A model generated the notes under the pieces. It was given only the letters and a program-made list of their open reading frames with translations. It ran no database searches and was not told the DNA's origin. A program made the position numbers and the translations under genes. Shown here one piece after another: positions 8,107 to 16,280 of a stretch of 64,000 nucleotides of DNA (its first letter is position 1; every line of letters starts with the position of its first letter). Source of the stretch: Pseudomonas hamedanensis. Lineage in GTDB: Bacteria; Pseudomonadota; Gammaproteobacteria; Pseudomonadales; Pseudomonadaceae. The stretch lies in contig NZ_CP077091.1 in assembly GCF_014268595.2 (NCBI RefSeq), positions 3,498,001 to 3,562,000 on the forward strand, in the 5' to 3' direction.

Positions 8107-8793
8107 TTATTTGCGCTTGAACAGTTTCTGCCACCAGCGTCGGGGTTGCAGCGGTACGACAATGACATCGGACTTTTGCAACCAGTCCCGCTCGTAATCC
8201 CAGGCATGGCCACCCCACAGCTTCCCCGCCTCGTTGGAGAAGCCCAGGGTCATCAACTGATAGGTGTAACCGAGATGCCCGCGCAGCCAGTCGAACAGCA
8301 CCAGCGTGTTGAAGCCCGTGGACGGACCGACATAGCGTTTGCCACCCGGGCGGTCGACCGGGTAATTCCACAGCGCCGGCAACGGAATGCGATCCCAGTA
8401 CATCGCAACGCGCGGCAATGGACACATCGGTGCTGCGCAACCCACCAGCATGGTGAAGCAGCGATCGCCCGCGCGGTCGAACAGTCGCCGTACTTCCGCG
8501 TTGCCGGGCAGCCCGAAGAAATAGGCATCGGGCGCGTTGTAGCCGTGCACAAAAAGATTGACGCTTTGCTCGTTGAGCAGCGACGCTTTGATGCAGTGGT
8601 TGAAACTGACGACGACATCATTGGCGCCGATGTTCAGCGCCTCGAAGTCGGCTGCGCTAATGGCCGGATTATTGGCGATCAGCACCACTCGGGCGGCGCG
8701 GCTCAGGCATTCGCGCATTGCGTCGGGCAAGGCCTGCAAAACCGATTGGTCGCCGCCGGGCAGCGCATCCAGCGCCATGTGCTGATCGCTCAT
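8107..8793 (-). CDS. Family 29 (sialyltransferase-like) glycosyltransferase candidate
   Basis: A 228-residue soluble protein. Three segments line up with the sialylmotifs of GT29 enzymes. An L-like motif is VLIANNPAIS...DVVVSFNHC (residues about 36-68). An S-like motif is GPSTGFNTLVLFDWL...LMTLGF. A terminal His-x4-Glu motif is GGHAWDYERDW, where GT29 enzymes have the catalytic H-x4-E. No TM anchor is present, unlike the animal Golgi enzymes. Its ATG at 8793 directly abuts the stop codon of the upstream glycosyltransferase gene (8794), which indicates co-translation. The donor sugar could be sialic acid, Kdo or another nonulosonate; none is shown by sequence alone. It does not belong to the PAO1 gene order at this place as I remember it. 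Confidence 0.55.
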   Translation of the reverse strand: MSDQHMALDALPGGDQSVLQALPDAMRECLSRAARVVLIANNPAISAADFEALNIGANDVVVSFNHCIKASLLNEQSVNLFVHGYNAPDAYFFGLPGNAEVRRLFDRAGDRCFTMLVGCAAPMCPLPRVAMYWDRIPLPALWNYPVDRPGGKRYVGPSTGFNTLVLFDWLRGHLGYTYQLMTLGFSNEAGKLWGGHAWDYERDWLQKSDVIVVPLQPRRWWQKLFKRK

Positions 8794-9768
8794 TCAGGCC
8801 GGCACCTTCATGCCGTAACGCAGCTTCACCCAAAACCGGGTGAACGCCGAAGGCGGCTGCCATGGGCGCATCTCGCGCTGGATGGCTTCGGCGAGTGCCT
8901 GGCCGACCCGGGAAAACGAGTAGCGGCTTTCGGCAAACATCTGACCGTTGCGGGCGATGCCCTGGGCCAGCTCCGGGTTGTCCTGCAGCAGCTTGATCTT
9001 CGCCACCGCCTCGTCTTCGCTGCGATAGAACACGGTGTTGTGCATGTCTTCGAAGCCGAGCAGGCGGTCTTCTTCACCCTGACTCCAGGCCAGCAAGACA
9101 CAGCCGCACGCCATGGCTTCGAAGTTCTTGATCATGAACTCGTTCATACCGATATCGGCGCTGACAAAAATCTTGATGCGATTGAGCGTTTCCAGATATT
9201 CCGCCCCCGATTGGGTGCGGGTCACTAGCATGCCCGTGCGCTTGGCCAGCGATTCGAGCATCGCCTTGCGCTCGGCGTATTCGGTGCTTTTCAGGCTGCC
9301 GAGAAAACCGATGGGAATGTCTCGCTCGACGCCGGTGTTATGCAGCATCTGTTCGTCGTAGCCCTTGGAGACGAACACCGTGTCGATGCCTTCCGCGAGC
9401 ATCTTGCGCGCGACCACGGCACCCGATACCAGCGCCCGGCAACTCGGCAGGCGGCGGTAAAGGCGCGAATAAACGCCACGGTATTTACTGGCGGGCATGT
9501 AATTCTGATAGGCGTCGTGCTCAAGAAACACCAGCCCCGGGATGCATTTAAGTACCCGCAATTGCGGAGCCAGACGCTTGACCCGCGAGAAAATCACCAC
9601 ACGGTCGAAGGTCTGATAATCAACCGAGGCCAGAAACGGCCCCAGGTTCATCTGCTGCTGCTTGCTCAACCGATAGATGAAACACTCATCACAGTTCTGC
9701 TGCACGATCTCGTAGAGCCGGTCGAGAATGACCCGCTGCTCGTCCATCACCAGGAGCATGACCTTCAT
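8794..9768 (-). CDS. Glycosyltransferase, GT4/GT-B-like (group 1 C-terminal domain)
   Basis: A 324-residue protein starting MKVMLLVMDEQRVILDRLYE. The ATG at 9768 was preferred over the longer frame from 9870 because the added 34 residues are basic, low-quality sequence and the chosen start gives a hydrophobic first beta strand. The C-terminal half has the GT-B nucleotide-sugar region: IKIFVSADIGMNEFMIKNFE then AMACGCVLLAWSQGEEDRLL, with Glu residues placed as in EX7E enzymes, followed by the usual end helix (ARNGQMFAESRYSFSRVGQA). It lies 129 bp downstream of hldE and joins the next gene without a gap. The acceptor is probably LPS core or a surface glycan, from context only. Confidence 0.75.
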   Translation of the reverse strand: MKVMLLVMDEQRVILDRLYEIVQQNCDECFIYRLSKQQQMNLGPFLASVDYQTFDRVVIFSRVKRLAPQLRVLKCIPGLVFLEHDAYQNYMPASKYRGVYSRLYRRLPSCRALVSGAVVARKMLAEGIDTVFVSKGYDEQMLHNTGVERDIPIGFLGSLKSTEYAERKAMLESLAKRTGMLVTRTQSGAEYLETLNRIKIFVSADIGMNEFMIKNFEAMACGCVLLAWSQGEEDRLLGFEDMHNTVFYRSEDEAVAKIKLLQDNPELAQGIARNGQMFAESRYSFSRVGQALAEAIQREMRPWQPPSAFTRFWVKLRYGMKVPA

Positions 9769-9897
9769 AGATTGATCAACCACGCAAGATTGGCAGGCAA
9801 GCGCAGCGTCTCCGAACCTGCCAGACCAACGCAAACGGCGTGATCGCCAGCGAAAAATCCGCTCACACACGGTCCACTACGATATGGATTCATCTGA

Positions 9898-11319
9898 TCA
9901 GCGACTGCGGATTTTTTCGACAATCGCGGTCGTCGAGCTGTTTTCCACCAGACCCAACACTTTCACGGTGCCCCCATAAGCAGTAACGATATCAGCGCCG
10001 ACCACTTGGTCGATGCCGTAATCGCCGCCCTTGACCAACACGTCCGGCTTGACCTCGCGCAGCAGGTTTTCCGGCGTGCCTTCAGGGAAGCTGATCACCC
10101 AATCCACGGCTCCCAGCCCGGCGAGAACGGCCATGCGCCGGTCGACGCTGTTGATCGGACGGCCAGGGCCTTTGAGGCGGCTGACCGAAGCATCGTCATT
10201 GACCGCCACGATCAGACGATCGCCCTGGGCCCGGGCCTGCTCCAGATAGGTCACATGACCGGCGTGCAGGATGTCGAAACAGCCGTTGGTAAAGACGATC
10301 TTTTCGTTATGCGCACGGGCATCGGCCACGGCCAACAGCAGTTGTTCCAGGCCGAGGACACCGCGCTCGGAGCCTTCTTCACGCTGAATGGCGCGGCGCA
10401 GTTCCGGGGCACTGATGGCCGCGGTACCGAGTTTGCCGACAACGATGCCGGCAGCCAGATTGGCCAGCGCCACCGCGTGCGGCAGTTCTTCCCCGGCGGC
10501 AATCGCGGCGGCCAGCGTCGAAATCACGGTATCGCCGGCGCCGGTCACGTCAAACACTTCACGGGCACGGGCCGGCAAGTGCAGCGCCGGCTGGTCCGGA
10601 CGCAACAGGGTCATGCCGTGTTCGCCACGGGTGACCAGCAGCGCGCCGAGGTCAAGATCGTGCATCAGCGTCGCGCCCTTGCTGACCAGCTCGTGCTCGT
10701 CGGCACAACCGCCGACGATCGCTTCGAACTCGCTGAGGTTCGGGGTGATCAGGCTGGCGCCGCGGTAGATCGAGAAATCCTTGCCCTTCGGGTCGGCCAG
10801 CACCGGGATGTTTTTCGCCCGGGCCGCCTGAATCAGCGCCTGATGGTTTTTCAAGGCACCCTTGCCGTAGTCGGAAAGCACCAGCACCTTGATGCCTTCG
10901 AGCAACTCATCGACCTGCGAGCCGAGGGCCAGCGCGTCGGTGGCGAACGGTTCCTCGAAGTCGATACGCAGCAGTTGCTGGTGCCGGCTCATGACCCGCA
11001 GCTTGACGATGGTTGGCTGGTGCGCAATGCGCTGGAACAAGGCGCGTACGCCCGCGCCCTTGAGGCTGTTGCTCAGGCTGTCGGCGGCTTCGTCATCACC
11101 GGTCACCCCGACCAGCGAGGCCGGCGCACCCAGCGCGGCAATGTTCAAGGCAACGTTCGCGGCACCGCCCGGACGGTCTTCGATTTGCTCGACTTTAACC
11201 ACCGGCACCGGTGCCTCAGGGGAAATCCGTGAGGTTCCGCCATGCCAGTAACGGTCGAGCATGACATCGCCGACTACCAAGACAGGGGCTTGATCGAAAC
11301 GCGGCATGGACAACTTCAT
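9898..11319 (-). CDS. hldE: Bifunctional heptose 7-phosphate kinase / heptose 1-phosphate adenylyltransferase
   Basis: Makes ADP-D-glycero-beta-D-manno-heptose for LPS inner core in the cytoplasm. It is 473 residues, the standard HldE size. The N-terminal ribokinase-type domain (about 1-320) has LVVGDVMLDRYWHGGTSRIS and the anion-hole motif DVTGAGDTVISTLAAAIA. The C-terminal nucleotidyltransferase domain (about 340-473) has FTNGCFDILHAGHVTYLEQA with the HxGH motif. The ATG at 11319 gives MKLSMPRFDQAPVLVVGD; the upstream extension to 11481 is out-of-family sequence. It follows dnpA by 64 bp and supplies the donor for WaaC and WaaF encoded at 26019-28116. Confidence 0.96.
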   Translation of the reverse strand: MKLSMPRFDQAPVLVVGDVMLDRYWHGGTSRISPEAPVPVVKVEQIEDRPGGAANVALNIAALGAPASLVGVTGDDEAADSLSNSLKGAGVRALFQRIAHQPTIVKLRVMSRHQQLLRIDFEEPFATDALALGSQVDELLEGIKVLVLSDYGKGALKNHQALIQAARAKNIPVLADPKGKDFSIYRGASLITPNLSEFEAIVGGCADEHELVSKGATLMHDLDLGALLVTRGEHGMTLLRPDQPALHLPARAREVFDVTGAGDTVISTLAAAIAAGEELPHAVALANLAAGIVVGKLGTAAISAPELRRAIQREEGSERGVLGLEQLLLAVADARAHNEKIVFTNGCFDILHAGHVTYLEQARAQGDRLIVAVNDDASVSRLKGPGRPINSVDRRMAVLAGLGAVDWVISFPEGTPENLLREVKPDVLVKGGDYGIDQVVGADIVTAYGGTVKVLGLVENSSTTAIVEKIRSR

Positions 11320-11383
11320 GGAGCAACCCACATACAAAATGAACAGGGGCGCGATATTAACACAGGGTAAAGCGCCGTCCGCT

Positions 11384-12784
11384 TCAATCTGAAAGGTCGC
11401 GCACCCAGAACAGCTCATGACGCCGCACGGCCTTGCGGAAAAATTCGTTACTGCCGGTGGCAGGCCAACGCCGCCCGGCAAGCACCTGCTGGATCAAACG
11501 GCGCAAATGTCGCTTGAAACCCTCCGCGCCCTGCAAGTCATGCTCCATGGCCAGCGCCATGGCCTTGTCCAGTTGCACATCCGGCGACAGCACCGGACTC
11601 CACAAACGATCGGCCGGCAACGGCTCGATCGCCGGCGGCAACGCAATACCACTGCCGGCCGGGCCCATGGGCCAGCGGTCGTTGTCATGCAGATGATTGG
11701 CGTACATAAGCAGGGTTGCCGGTTTCCAGGAACTGGCGGCGATGGCTTCCAGCACGGCGCGGGTGGAGGCCACGTGATCGCTGTGCGGGTCAAGCTCGGG
11801 ATGAGGCGTGACAACCACTTCGGGGCGAAAGTGCTCCAGCAGTGCCTGGAGATCGGCCACCAGGTGGGTCCAGGTCGGCGCACCGTCAACATCGCCCGGC
11901 AGGCGCAGCGGGTTGTGCCGCCGGACACTGCGCACATCATTCTCGCCAGACTCACGCGAGCCGAATGCTGTATCGGGCGCTTCGGCCATGGCCGGCAACT
12001 GCAGACAGTAGTACCCCAACTGCACGCACCGAGCGGCCGGCACCCCGCCCCATAGAGGAATGGTCAGACTGTCCCAACTGCGCAGCCTGCCCTTCAACCG
12101 TGCCGCCTGAGCCTTGTCCAGACCCAGCCGCTGAAAGTCGTCGGCTTCTATCTCGCCCTGAGTCAGGGTGACGATGCTCGCTTCTTCGCTGCGACTGTAA
12201 AGGCCGAACGCTGCCAGCTCCGCGTCGTCGGCATGGGGTGCAATGACCATGACCCGCTGTCGGGCATAGTCAGGATTAGCCATTATCCACAACGTGCCCG
12301 CCGCACTGAGCGTGCAGTGGCGGCCACGCAAGGCCAGGGCGCTCTGTGCCAGCGCCGCGGCCTGCCCCGACAGATTGACAAAGCGACGCCCTCTGACCCC
12401 ACGCTCGAAGTCCTGGCGATCATCGCCCGCCTCGACGTATGGGTCCCGCCAACGGCCCAGCCAACTGGCTTTGACTTCGAGCTCCAGCAGCAGTGTTTCG
12501 CCCTCAGCCAGCGGCTCGCTCAGGCGCACGACGCCAGCGTCGAAGCTGACGGCCTGACGCGCGGTGCCGACGGGAAAGTGGTAGTGATAGTCGTCAGTCG
12601 CCCGATAGAACAGGTGATCGGCAAACCACGCCTCATGAGCCACCCACGCCAGCACCAGCAGCACCGGCACCAGCCACCAGCCCAGCCAGAACCCGGTTGC
12701 GAGCAGCGCGATCAGGAACGCGACGAGGAACCATCGCTTGCTGCGTCGATGCGCCTTGAGCAGCTGTTGTTTGCGAGCAGTCAT
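11384..12784 (-). CDS. dnpA: PIG-L family de-N-acetylase (DnpA-like)
   Basis: A 466-residue protein with two N-terminal hydrophobic segments (about residues 17-50, WFLVAFLIALLATGFWLGWW and a following helix) and a zinc-dependent LmbE/PIG-L deacetylase domain. The zinc motif is VIAPHADDAELAAFG (PHxDDxE) and the third ligand lies in VVTPHPELDPHSDHVAST. P. aeruginosa DnpA (PA5002) has been linked to fluoroquinolone tolerance and persistence and sits beside LPS genes, which matches this context. The ATG at 12784 was chosen because it begins 5 bp after the stop of the Mig-14-like gene; the frame is open further upstream, but that would overlap it by over 120 bp. The substrate, presumably an N-acetylated sugar in LPS or another polysaccharide, is unproven. 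Confidence 0.87.
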   Translation of the reverse strand: MTARKQQLLKAHRRSKRWFLVAFLIALLATGFWLGWWLVPVLLVLAWVAHEAWFADHLFYRATDDYHYHFPVGTARQAVSFDAGVVRLSEPLAEGETLLLELEVKASWLGRWRDPYVEAGDDRQDFERGVRGRRFVNLSGQAAALAQSALALRGRHCTLSAAGTLWIMANPDYARQRVMVIAPHADDAELAAFGLYSRSEEASIVTLTQGEIEADDFQRLGLDKAQAARLKGRLRSWDSLTIPLWGGVPAARCVQLGYYCLQLPAMAEAPDTAFGSRESGENDVRSVRRHNPLRLPGDVDGAPTWTHLVADLQALLEHFRPEVVVTPHPELDPHSDHVASTRAVLEAIAASSWKPATLLMYANHLHDNDRWPMGPAGSGIALPPAIEPLPADRLWSPVLSPDVQLDKAMALAMEHDLQGAEGFKRHLRRLIQQVLAGRRWPATGSNEFFRKAVRRHELFWVRDLSD

Positions 12785-12788
12785 GGCT

Positions 12789-13685
12789 TCAGACCTTGTA
12801 GACGGGCACCGTGTGGCACCAGCGATCCTTGTATTCACGGTCGGCACGACCGAACGAATAGCGCAGTGTTTTGCCCAGCGCCTGCGCATCCGCCCAGGCC
12901 TGCTGAGTGTTGACAAAACTCAGCACGCTGCCCGGGCTGAACTCGCGGCTTTGCGGGTCGACGCCGCCATTGACGTACTCGAGCGAAACCCATTCCGGCG
13001 CTTCGACCCGGTACAGAATCTGGATCGCGACAGGCGCCGACTCCAGCATGACCACCGAACCGGTCATGAATTCGCGCAGCAGGGTGAACACCTCGACCAG
13101 CCCGGCCTTGCCGGGCACTTCGAAGCCCCAGCGGCGCTGGAACAGATCGCCGTAAGCGGCGGCCTGCTCTTGCGGCGTGAAATCAGACATTGGCACCAGC
13201 GAGCCGCCCGCCTCTTCCAGCAGGCGCTGTTCGCGACGCTGGTTGTAGCGAAATTTCTTCGAATAATCCTCAGGCAGCCGCGCCAGCGCCAGGCCTTCGG
13301 GTTGGCTGCGCAGGGTGCTGATCCGCTCGGCATTGAGTTGCGACACGTAGGCCATGCGCTGACGCACCGGGACCACAACGTCCGGGGCGATCGGCAGAAT
13401 CAGCTCGGCATTGCCCATGTCGAGCAGCCCGCGCTTGCCCTCGCGCTTGAGCACCTCTTTGGACAAGGCCGCGTGCCGGCCCCAGCAGGCAACGGCGGCG
13501 ACCACTTCCCCGTCGACGATCCAGCCCAGATAGTGCAGCTTGATGCCGACAAACGTCGACAACCGCTCAACGACGTCGGGGTGCGTCGCAACACTGCCGC
13601 CAAAGCGCTGCCAGGCCTGCGCATAGGCCGCCTGGTCGATCTCGCTCCAGCCGCGTTCACGCCAGACGCGAAACGCCGTCAGCAT
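12789..13685 (-). CDS. Mig-14 family protein (GNAT-like fold, antimicrobial resistance)
   Basis: A 298-residue protein similar to the Salmonella Mig-14 / P. aeruginosa PA5003 family, which is linked to resistance to cationic antimicrobial peptides (family knowledge). Visible features are an acyltransferase-like core: YLGWIVDGEVVAAVACWGR near residue 55 and FQRRWGFEVPGKAGLVEVFT near 180. The C-terminus has the GNAT-type pattern EWVSLEYVNGGVDPQSREFS and GSVLSFVNTQQAWADAQALG. FemAB/GNAT-type proteins show this arrangement. Its start overlaps the msbA stop by 7 bp and its stop is 4 bp from dnpA, so it is in the msbA operon. Confidence 0.8.
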   Translation of the reverse strand: MLTAFRVWRERGWSEIDQAAYAQAWQRFGGSVATHPDVVERLSTFVGIKLHYLGWIVDGEVVAAVACWGRHAALSKEVLKREGKRGLLDMGNAELILPIAPDVVVPVRQRMAYVSQLNAERISTLRSQPEGLALARLPEDYSKKFRYNQRREQRLLEEAGGSLVPMSDFTPQEQAAAYGDLFQRRWGFEVPGKAGLVEVFTLLREFMTGSVVMLESAPVAIQILYRVEAPEWVSLEYVNGGVDPQSREFSPGSVLSFVNTQQAWADAQALGKTLRYSFGRADREYKDRWCHTVPVYKV

Positions 13686-15499
13686 AGGTCGGTCGCATGG
13701 GTCGGTTGCGGCTCGTCACCTTCTTCGAACTCTTTGGCATGCAAGCGCGAGTAGTAACCGTTGAGTTCCAGCAGTTGAGCATGGCTGCCACGCTCGACGA
13801 TCCGCCCCTCGTCCATGACCAGGATCAGATCCGCCTTCTCGATGGTACTCAAGCGGTGAGCGATCACCAGCGTGGTGCGGTTCTGCACCACGTGATCGAG
13901 CGCCGCCTGGATATGCCGTTCGGATTCGGTATCGAGGGCCGATGTGGCCTCGTCGAGAATCAGCAGCGGCGCATCCTTGAGCAATGCCCGGGCGATGGCT
14001 ATACGCTGACGCTGACCGCCGGACAACAGCACGCCGTTTTCGCCGACCAGGGTTTCATAGCCTTGCGGCATCTTGACGATGAACTCATCGGCGTAGGCCT
14101 CGGTGGCCGCGCGCTTGACCTCATCGAACGGCGCACCCGCCAGATCGCCGTAGGCAATGTTATTGGTGACCGTATCGTTGAACAGGGTGACCTGCTGGGT
14201 GACGAGCGCGATCTGCCGACGCAGGCTGCGCATGGTCAAGTCCTGCACCTGCACGTCATCAAGCAGAATCTGCCCCTGTTCGTGCTGATAGAAGCGCGGA
14301 ATCAGCCCCGCCAAGGTGGACTTGCCACTGCCGGAGCGCCCCACCAGCGCAACCATCTGCCCCGGCTCGACAACGAAACTGATGTCATCGAGAACTTTCT
14401 TCTCGCTGTTGGGATAGCTGAAGCTGAGGTTGCGCACTTCCAGGCGCCCTTGCAGACGGTCACGCTCGACCGTCCCGCGGTCGATTTCCGCCGGCTCGTC
14501 AAGTTGCTCGAAAATGCTTTCGGCACCGGCCACGCCTTTCTGGATCGTCGAGCTGACTTCGGAGAGCTGGCGAATCGGCTTGGGCAGCAGACCCGCCATG
14601 GTGATGTAGGCCACGAGGTCGCCGGGCGAGGCATCGCCGCGCAGGTACAGGACCAGAAACATCACCACCGCCATCGCGCTGTACGTCACCAGTTGCAGCA
14701 TCGGCGTGTAGACCGCACCGGTCTTGGTCATGGTCAGTTGCTTGTCGGTGTTGCTCTGGCTGGCATCACGGAAGCGCACCTTTTCATAGGTTTCGCCGCC
14801 GAAACTGCGCACGACGCGGTAACCATGAATCGTCTCGGAAGCGACGTGGGTGACATTACCCATCGACACCTGAATCTTCTTGCTCTGCTTGCGGAATTTT
14901 TTGCTGGTGCTGTTCACCATCAGGCCGATCACCGGCAGGATGGCAACCATGACCAGGGTGAGCTTCCAGTTCATCCATAACAGCGTGCAGAACAGGAAAA
15001 TCACCGTCATGCCTTCACGAATGACCACTTTGATCGCATCCGTGGCAGCGCCAGTGACCATGGTCACGTTGAAGGTAATGCGGGAAATCAGGTGACCGGA
15101 ATTGTTCTTGTCGAAATAGCTGTTGGGCAGGTCCAGCAACTTGTTGAACAGCACCACTCGCAGGTCATGCACCAGCCCCAGAGAAACCCGGGCCAGGAAG
15201 TAGTTGCCCAGGTAAGACCCGACCCCTTGCCAGACGGCAATCAGTACGATCAACAGCGGCACGCTTTCGAGCAATTGCAACTTGCCCAGATAAGGGTTGC
15301 CCGGGAACAGGGCGGCCTCCGGATTGGCCAGGCCGTCGACGAAATATTTGAGGATGTAGGCCAACATCGGTTGGGTCGATGCGAAAATCAGGAACCCGAC
15401 GATACTCAGGATGAACAGGCCGGCGTAGGGCCGCACGTAAGCCAAAAGGCGGAAATAGATCGCCAGCGTAGACTGGGCTTTCGGTTCAGGACTGCTCAT
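13679..15499 (-). CDS. msbA: Lipid A export ATP-binding/permease protein MsbA
   Basis: ABC half-transporter that flips lipid A-core across the inner membrane. It is 606 residues: an ABC exporter transmembrane domain with six helices (about 15-320, beginning LLAYVRPYAGLFILSIVGFL) and a nucleotide-binding domain. The ATPase motifs are Walker A GRSGSGKSTLAG, Q-loop LVTQQVTLFND, signature LSGGQRQRIAIARAL, Walker B LLILDEATSALD and H-loop IAHRLSTIEKAD. It is the first gene of the minus-strand unit msbA, mig-14-like, dnpA, hldE and the three glycosyltransferase-type genes, and it diverges from the kinase-like gene at 15624. Confidence 0.97.
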   Translation of the reverse strand: MSSPEPKAQSTLAIYFRLLAYVRPYAGLFILSIVGFLIFASTQPMLAYILKYFVDGLANPEAALFPGNPYLGKLQLLESVPLLIVLIAVWQGVGSYLGNYFLARVSLGLVHDLRVVLFNKLLDLPNSYFDKNNSGHLISRITFNVTMVTGAATDAIKVVIREGMTVIFLFCTLLWMNWKLTLVMVAILPVIGLMVNSTSKKFRKQSKKIQVSMGNVTHVASETIHGYRVVRSFGGETYEKVRFRDASQSNTDKQLTMTKTGAVYTPMLQLVTYSAMAVVMFLVLYLRGDASPGDLVAYITMAGLLPKPIRQLSEVSSTIQKGVAGAESIFEQLDEPAEIDRGTVERDRLQGRLEVRNLSFSYPNSEKKVLDDISFVVEPGQMVALVGRSGSGKSTLAGLIPRFYQHEQGQILLDDVQVQDLTMRSLRRQIALVTQQVTLFNDTVTNNIAYGDLAGAPFDEVKRAATEAYADEFIVKMPQGYETLVGENGVLLSGGQRQRIAIARALLKDAPLLILDEATSALDTESERHIQAALDHVVQNRTTLVIAHRLSTIEKADLILVMDEGRIVERGSHAQLLELNGYYSRLHAKEFEEGDEPQPTHATDLC

Positions 15500-15623
15500 G
15501 GGAATCCGCGCAAATCAGTGAGGCGGCGATGATATCACAGGCCCTTTTGTGCCAATAAACATCACTGGGCGCCAGCCTTGGCCAAGTCGGTTAAGATAGC
15601 CGGCTCACGATGGGGAGTCAGGC

Positions 15624-16277
15624 ATGCAATCGATTGATCACAGCACTTACGAGGCACTGCGCAAGGGTGCACACGTACTGGAAGCCGACGGCTCCGGCGA
15701 CAAGGTGCTGAGGCTGGCCGACGGTCGCATGCTCAAACTGTTTCGCCGCAAACGCCTGTTCAGTTCTGCGCTGTTCTTCCCCTACGCTCAACGCTTTGCA
15801 AACAACACGAGGGCGCTGGAGCAGCGCGGCATTCTGTGTCCGAGCGTGATTGCGGTTTACCGTATTCCGAGCATTCAGCGCGACGGCGTGTATTACACGC
15901 CGTTGGCGGGCGAAACCGTGCGGCAGTTGCAGGACACGACGCAAGAAACCGATACGTTGCGCGCCCGGCTGGGAGCGTTCATCGCGCAACTGCATGAAAA
16001 AGGCGTGTACTTTCGCTCGTTGCACTTTGGCAATGTGGTACAGACCCCGGAAAACCACCTTGGCCTGATCGATATCGCCGACCTGCGCTGCCAGGCACGC
16101 GCCCTGAGCGACAGCAAGCGCCTGCGCAACTTTGCCCACCTGCTTCGCTACAAGGAAGACCGCCAGTGGTTGCTCGGCAACGACGCCGGCCAGACCTTTC
16201 TCGAGGGCTACCGTCAGGCGCTGCCGCATAACCGCCAGGCGCCGTTGATCGAGCGCCTGCGCCCGCTGCTCGACTGA
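15624..16277 (+). CDS. Lipopolysaccharide kinase-like / toluene tolerance family protein
   Basis: A 217-residue protein of the Kdo/WaaP kinase fold (PA4998-like by position). It retains a beta-rich N-lobe with a lysine (GRMLKLFRRKRL), a catalytic-loop equivalent GVYFRSLHFGNVV in which the usual HxD is replaced by R-S-L-H-F-G-N, and the metal-binding LGLIDIADL in place of DFG. The substitution of the catalytic Asp by Leu/His suggests reduced or absent kinase activity, although atypical kinases are known. GGGGAG at 15612-15617 is a good ribosome-binding site for the ATG at 15624. It is the only plus-strand gene in the LPS block, divergent from msbA and convergent with the GT-C gene (3 bp apart). 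Confidence 0.75.
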   Translation: MQSIDHSTYEALRKGAHVLEADGSGDKVLRLADGRMLKLFRRKRLFSSALFFPYAQRFANNTRALEQRGILCPSVIAVYRIPSIQRDGVYYTPLAGETVRQLQDTTQETDTLRARLGAFIAQLHEKGVYFRSLHFGNVVQTPENHLGLIDIADLRCQARALSDSKRLRNFAHLLRYKEDRQWLLGNDAGQTFLEGYRQALPHNRQAPLIERLRPLLD

Positions 16278-16280
16278 GCC

